Origin: Acidobacteriota bacterium
Lineage (GTDB): Bacteria; Acidobacteriota; Terriglobia; Terriglobales; Acidobacteriaceae
Length of the DNA: 6,344 nucleotides
Direction: 5' to 3'
NCBI GenBank assembly: GCA_003225515.1
Contig: QIAK01000156.1
Location: forward strand, 7,460-13,803
Made by a program: the position numbers and the translations under genes. Positions 6,120-6,344 of the stretch are shown in pieces. The notes beneath the pieces are model-generated. The model was not told where the DNA came from. It did not search any database and saw nothing but the letters and a program-made list of their open reading frames with translations. The first letter of the stretch is position 1; each line of letters starts with the position of its first letter.

Positions 6120-6344
6120 ATGCCGGCGGACCACCACAATCGCAGTGCCCGCAATTCCGCTGGCGAAGCTGTGTCGGCGGCGCATGGATCGAACGCGATC
6201 GCCACGCTCGCGGGGAATTCTCTGCTCTCGAACTCCGGTATCCCGCTGGATCTGAATTGGGTGCAGGAAGTTCGCGTGAACACGAGCGCGGTGGAGCGCC
6301 GCGCCCAGTCGGAAGTGGCCCGACGCACGGTGAAAAAAGAATGG
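6120..6344 (+). CDS. deoC: Deoxyribose-phosphate aldolase, eukaryote-type DERA (N-terminal part only)
   Basis: The open frame runs off the right edge after 75 codons. Residues 43-75 (LDLNWVQEVRVN...SAVERRA...ARRTVKKEW) match the N-terminal region of human-type DERA, which carries LDLSW, a V-N-x-x-A-V-x-R-R-A stretch and ARRTVKKEW with the same spacing. DERA cleaves 2-deoxyribose 5-phosphate to glyceraldehyde 3-phosphate and acetaldehyde. The Schiff-base lysine region lies beyond the window, so activity cannot be judged. About 42 residues precede the conserved part; they are rich in Ala, Ser, Asn and His and look disordered. ATG 6120 is the only upstream ATG in frame, without a visible Shine-Dalgarno sequence; GTG at codon 18 is an alternative. 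It is divergent from cdd across 164 bases and completes the deoxynucleoside pathway of the neighbouring operon. Confidence 0.83.
   Translation, partial: MPADHHNRSARNSAGEAVSAAHGSNAIATLAGNSLLSNSGIPLDLNWVQEVRVNTSAVERRAQSEVARRTVKKEW

Overview
The window is a nucleoside and deoxynucleoside catabolism/salvage locus from a bacterial chromosome. The base composition looks moderately GC-rich by eye. The host cannot be proved from this sequence alone. The style of the proteins (a eukaryote-type DERA aldolase beginning, a secreted nucleoside hydrolase, a GRP/ureide-permease-like transporter, a short tetramer-type cytidine deaminase) most resembles soil Acidobacteriota, and that assignment is an inference.

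Layout. From the left edge, positions 687 to 1 (minus strand) hold the first 229 codons of a nucleoside hydrolase without a signal peptide; its C-terminus lies outside the window. A 165-base divergent gap (688-852) contains a 12-base direct repeat and a weak promoter candidate. A ten-helix DMT-superfamily transporter of the GRP/ureide-permease kind follows on the plus strand (853-1827). It converges, 24 bases apart, on a four-gene minus-strand operon transcribed from right to left: cdd (5955-5545), deoA/pdp (5548-4166), nupC (4165-2939) and a second nucleoside hydrolase with an N-terminal signal peptide (2880-1852). cdd and deoA overlap by four bases (GTGA), and deoA and nupC abut (TGA then ATG). 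A 164-base divergent gap (5956-6119) carries a 15-base dyad, a direct repeat and -10-like hexamers. The window ends inside a plus-strand deoxyribose-phosphate aldolase gene (6120 onward, 75 codons seen).

How the genes fit together. NupC should import intact nucleosides. Cdd converts (deoxy)cytidine to (deoxy)uridine. The phosphorylase releases uracil or thymine and (deoxy)ribose 1-phosphate. DeoC would split deoxyribose 5-phosphate into glyceraldehyde 3-phosphate and acetaldehyde. The phosphopentomutase needed between those last two steps is not in the window. In parallel, the exported hydrolase probably cleaves nucleosides in the periplasm, the unexported one does so in the cytoplasm, and the GRP/UPS-like permease could import the freed ribose or bases. 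No mobile element, CRISPR array, tRNA or rRNA was seen. No stretch above 300 bases lacks a gene.
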